A stretch of DNA of 64,000 nucleotides from Armatimonadota bacterium (GTDB lineage: Bacteria > Armatimonadota > Chthonomonadetes > Chthonomonadales > Chthonomonadaceae): positions 160,650-224,649 of the forward strand of contig JAGWMJ010000005.1 of assembly GCA_028871815.1 (NCBI GenBank), read 5' to 3'. The notes beneath the pieces are model-generated. The model ran no database searches. It had not been told where the DNA came from and saw only the letters and a list, made by a program, of their open reading frames with translations. The number at the start of each line of letters is the position of its first letter. Position 1 is the first letter of the stretch. Position numbers and translations under genes: made by a program. This document shows, piece after piece, positions 63,228-64,000 of the stretch.

Positions 63228-63548
63228 CGGGCCTGCCTCAACCGGGGGTCTGCGCCCTCGCAACCGCCCCACTCCGCCAAGGCTCCGCTGAGGCGTGCGC
63301 GCCGCGAGAACAGCCGCGCCTCGCTCCGCCATCCTGGCGCCCAGTCGTCATTCCGAGCGAAGCCGACGGATGTAGGGTTGATGGTTCCGGGGCCGGCAGA
63401 CGGCGCTCGGGACCGAGCGTTTCCGCACTTAAACGTCCAAACGAATTAAATAAAGTCGCCCGGATGGAACTTTCCGGCCCGAACAACTCGCTTTACCTTT
63501 TGAATGCAGGATGCGTGCGAACATTGTCAAATAAAGCTCGTGGCATCC
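63228..63548. other. gene-free region after tpiA
   Basis: No supported gene or clear terminator. Contains dispersed repeat copy 2 (63346-63374). From about 63440 the base composition becomes AT-rich, as also before the Rhs gene at 15.6 kb, pointing to a different origin for the Rhs upstream DNA. Confidence 0.5.
63346..63374 (+). repeat. short dispersed repeat, copy 2
   Basis: GTCATTCCGAGCGAAGCCGA followed by CGGATGTAG matches the copy at 716-743 at most positions. Lies in gene-free DNA after tpiA. Confidence 0.5.
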
Positions 63549-63577
63549 TTGACAGGGTTTGTCTGTTAGATTATGAT
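63549..63577 (+). promoter_or_regulatory. promoter-like element before the terminal Rhs fragment
   Basis: TTGACA (63549-63554), 17 bases, TATGAT (63572-63577): 11 of 12 consensus bases. It overlaps the first ATG codons of the Rhs frame, so it would give a transcript starting inside that frame. Confidence 0.6.
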
Positions 63578-64000
63578 GACTTTGTTTTCGATTTCGTATA
63601 CCGTGGATCCGGTAGGAAACCGCACCGGCGAAACGGTGGGAAGCACCTCTACAAGCTTCACGATGGATAACGACGATGAGCTTACGTCGACCAGCGGCGG
63701 ATTCGCGAACAGCTATTCGTACAACGCCAACGGCGAGCAGACCGGACGCACGTTGGCCGGTACCGCGTACACCATCGCCTTCGACTACGATGGCCAGCTC
63801 AAGTCGATCACCCAAGGTACGGCGGTGACCGGTTTCGGCTATGACGCTCTGGGCCGGCGCGTGAGCCGAACTGCCTCCGGCACCACCACCTCCACGCAGT
63901 ACGCCGGCGGCGCGCCGGTAACGGAAACGCAGGGGAGCACCTTTACTGCCGCGTACACCATAGGTAACGACCTGCTCCGGCGCAACGGCGAGTACCCCGC
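63573..64000 (+). CDS. Rhs/YD-repeat protein, partial (runs off window end)
   Basis: Open frame from ATG 63573 to the window edge, about 142 codons. After a short hydrophobic lead (MMTLFSISYTVD) it enters YD repeats: YTVDPVGNRTGETVG, YSYNANGEQTGRTLAGTAYT, FDYDGQLKSITQGTAV, GYDALGRRVSRTASGTT. It lacks a signal peptide and ribosome site and is nearly identical in its first part to the remnant at 32.2 kb. It may be an orphan 3' Rhs module, or a gene whose 5' part was replaced. Confidence 0.7.
   Translation, partial: MMTLFSISYTVDPVGNRTGETVGSTSTSFTMDNDDELTSTSGGFANSYSYNANGEQTGRTLAGTAYTIAFDYDGQLKSITQGTAVTGFGYDALGRRVSRTASGTTTSTQYAGGAPVTETQGSTFTAAYTIGNDLLRRNGEYP

Noticed and set aside
1..64000. tRNA or rRNA genes
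   Set aside because: I looked for T-loop (GGTTCRANYCC) and rRNA signatures in intergenic stretches and found none; a covariance search would settle it.

Overview
The window is about 64 kb of GC-rich bacterial chromosome with tightly packed genes, many short stop/start overlaps, and no rRNA, tRNA or CRISPR array that I can recognise. An LptD-like outer-membrane assembly protein, many lipoprotein and twin-arginine signal peptides, an E. coli-type phosphoglucomutase, an RF2 gene with a programmed frameshift, DUF4838 and GH65/GH57-like carbohydrate enzymes, and abundant Rhs/YD-repeat sequence suggest a diderm, heterotrophic, polysaccharide-using bacterium. Armatimonadota would fit, but that placement is inference; no marker here proves it.

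Layout. 0-5.7 kb: partial pgm (-), then a rightward run from a near-consensus promoter: prfB, a stand-alone 5'-nucleotidase C-terminal domain, an M28 peptidase lipoprotein, a small zinc-ribbon protein and an M50 site-2-type protease with CBS-like domains. 5.7-15 kb: a GH65-like hydrolase (-), a YpdA-like flavin reductase broken by an amber codon, a beta-lactamase-fold serine hydrolase, ackA (-) with a perfect CRP-type palindrome far upstream, and a leftward pair of a hexosaminidase-superfamily protein and a two-CxxCH protein. 15.1-22.2 kb: an accessory Rhs locus bracketed by two arrays of about 160-200 bp palindromic tandem units. It holds one full Tat-exported Rhs protein whose 5' end carries a G10 tract, two further displaced copies of the Rhs C-terminal core with different tails, and small genes between them. 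22.2-35 kb: a DUF4838 protein, LptD, a secreted protein of unknown family, two sugar ABC permeases, a 2.2 kb island with an Rhs remnant, the matching sugar-binding lipoprotein, and an ankyrin protein. 35-41.5 kb: a VWA lipoprotein with a large membrane coiled-coil partner, small secreted or hypothetical proteins, and an M48 protease. 41.5-57.5 kb: alaS, an AlkP-fold membrane protein, a beta-propeller protein, trpE, a Gfo/Idh/MocA protein (-), a membrane J-domain protein, a GNAT (-), GH57, glpK, a response regulator (-) and a transsulfuration enzyme (-). 57.5-64 kb: a secreted protein (-), a HAD phosphatase, an AhpD-like protein with an in-frame UGA (-), the glycolytic operon gap-pgk-osmC-tpiA, and another partial Rhs gene running off the end.

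Main points of interest. (1) The AhpD-like gene has UGA exactly where relatives have the second Cys of CxxC, followed at a SECIS-compatible distance by a hairpin, so it is a candidate selenoprotein. (2) The Rhs locus looks like a variable-tip system: a G10 tract that puts the best-supported start out of frame, a perfectly length-conserved 335 bp core repeat ahead of different Cys-rich tails, intervening small genes that could be immunity genes, and flanking direct repeat arrays. (3) Several reading-frame oddities: the RF2 +1 frameshift, an amber codon in the reductase, and glpK apparently starting at CTG directly after the TAG of the preceding gene.
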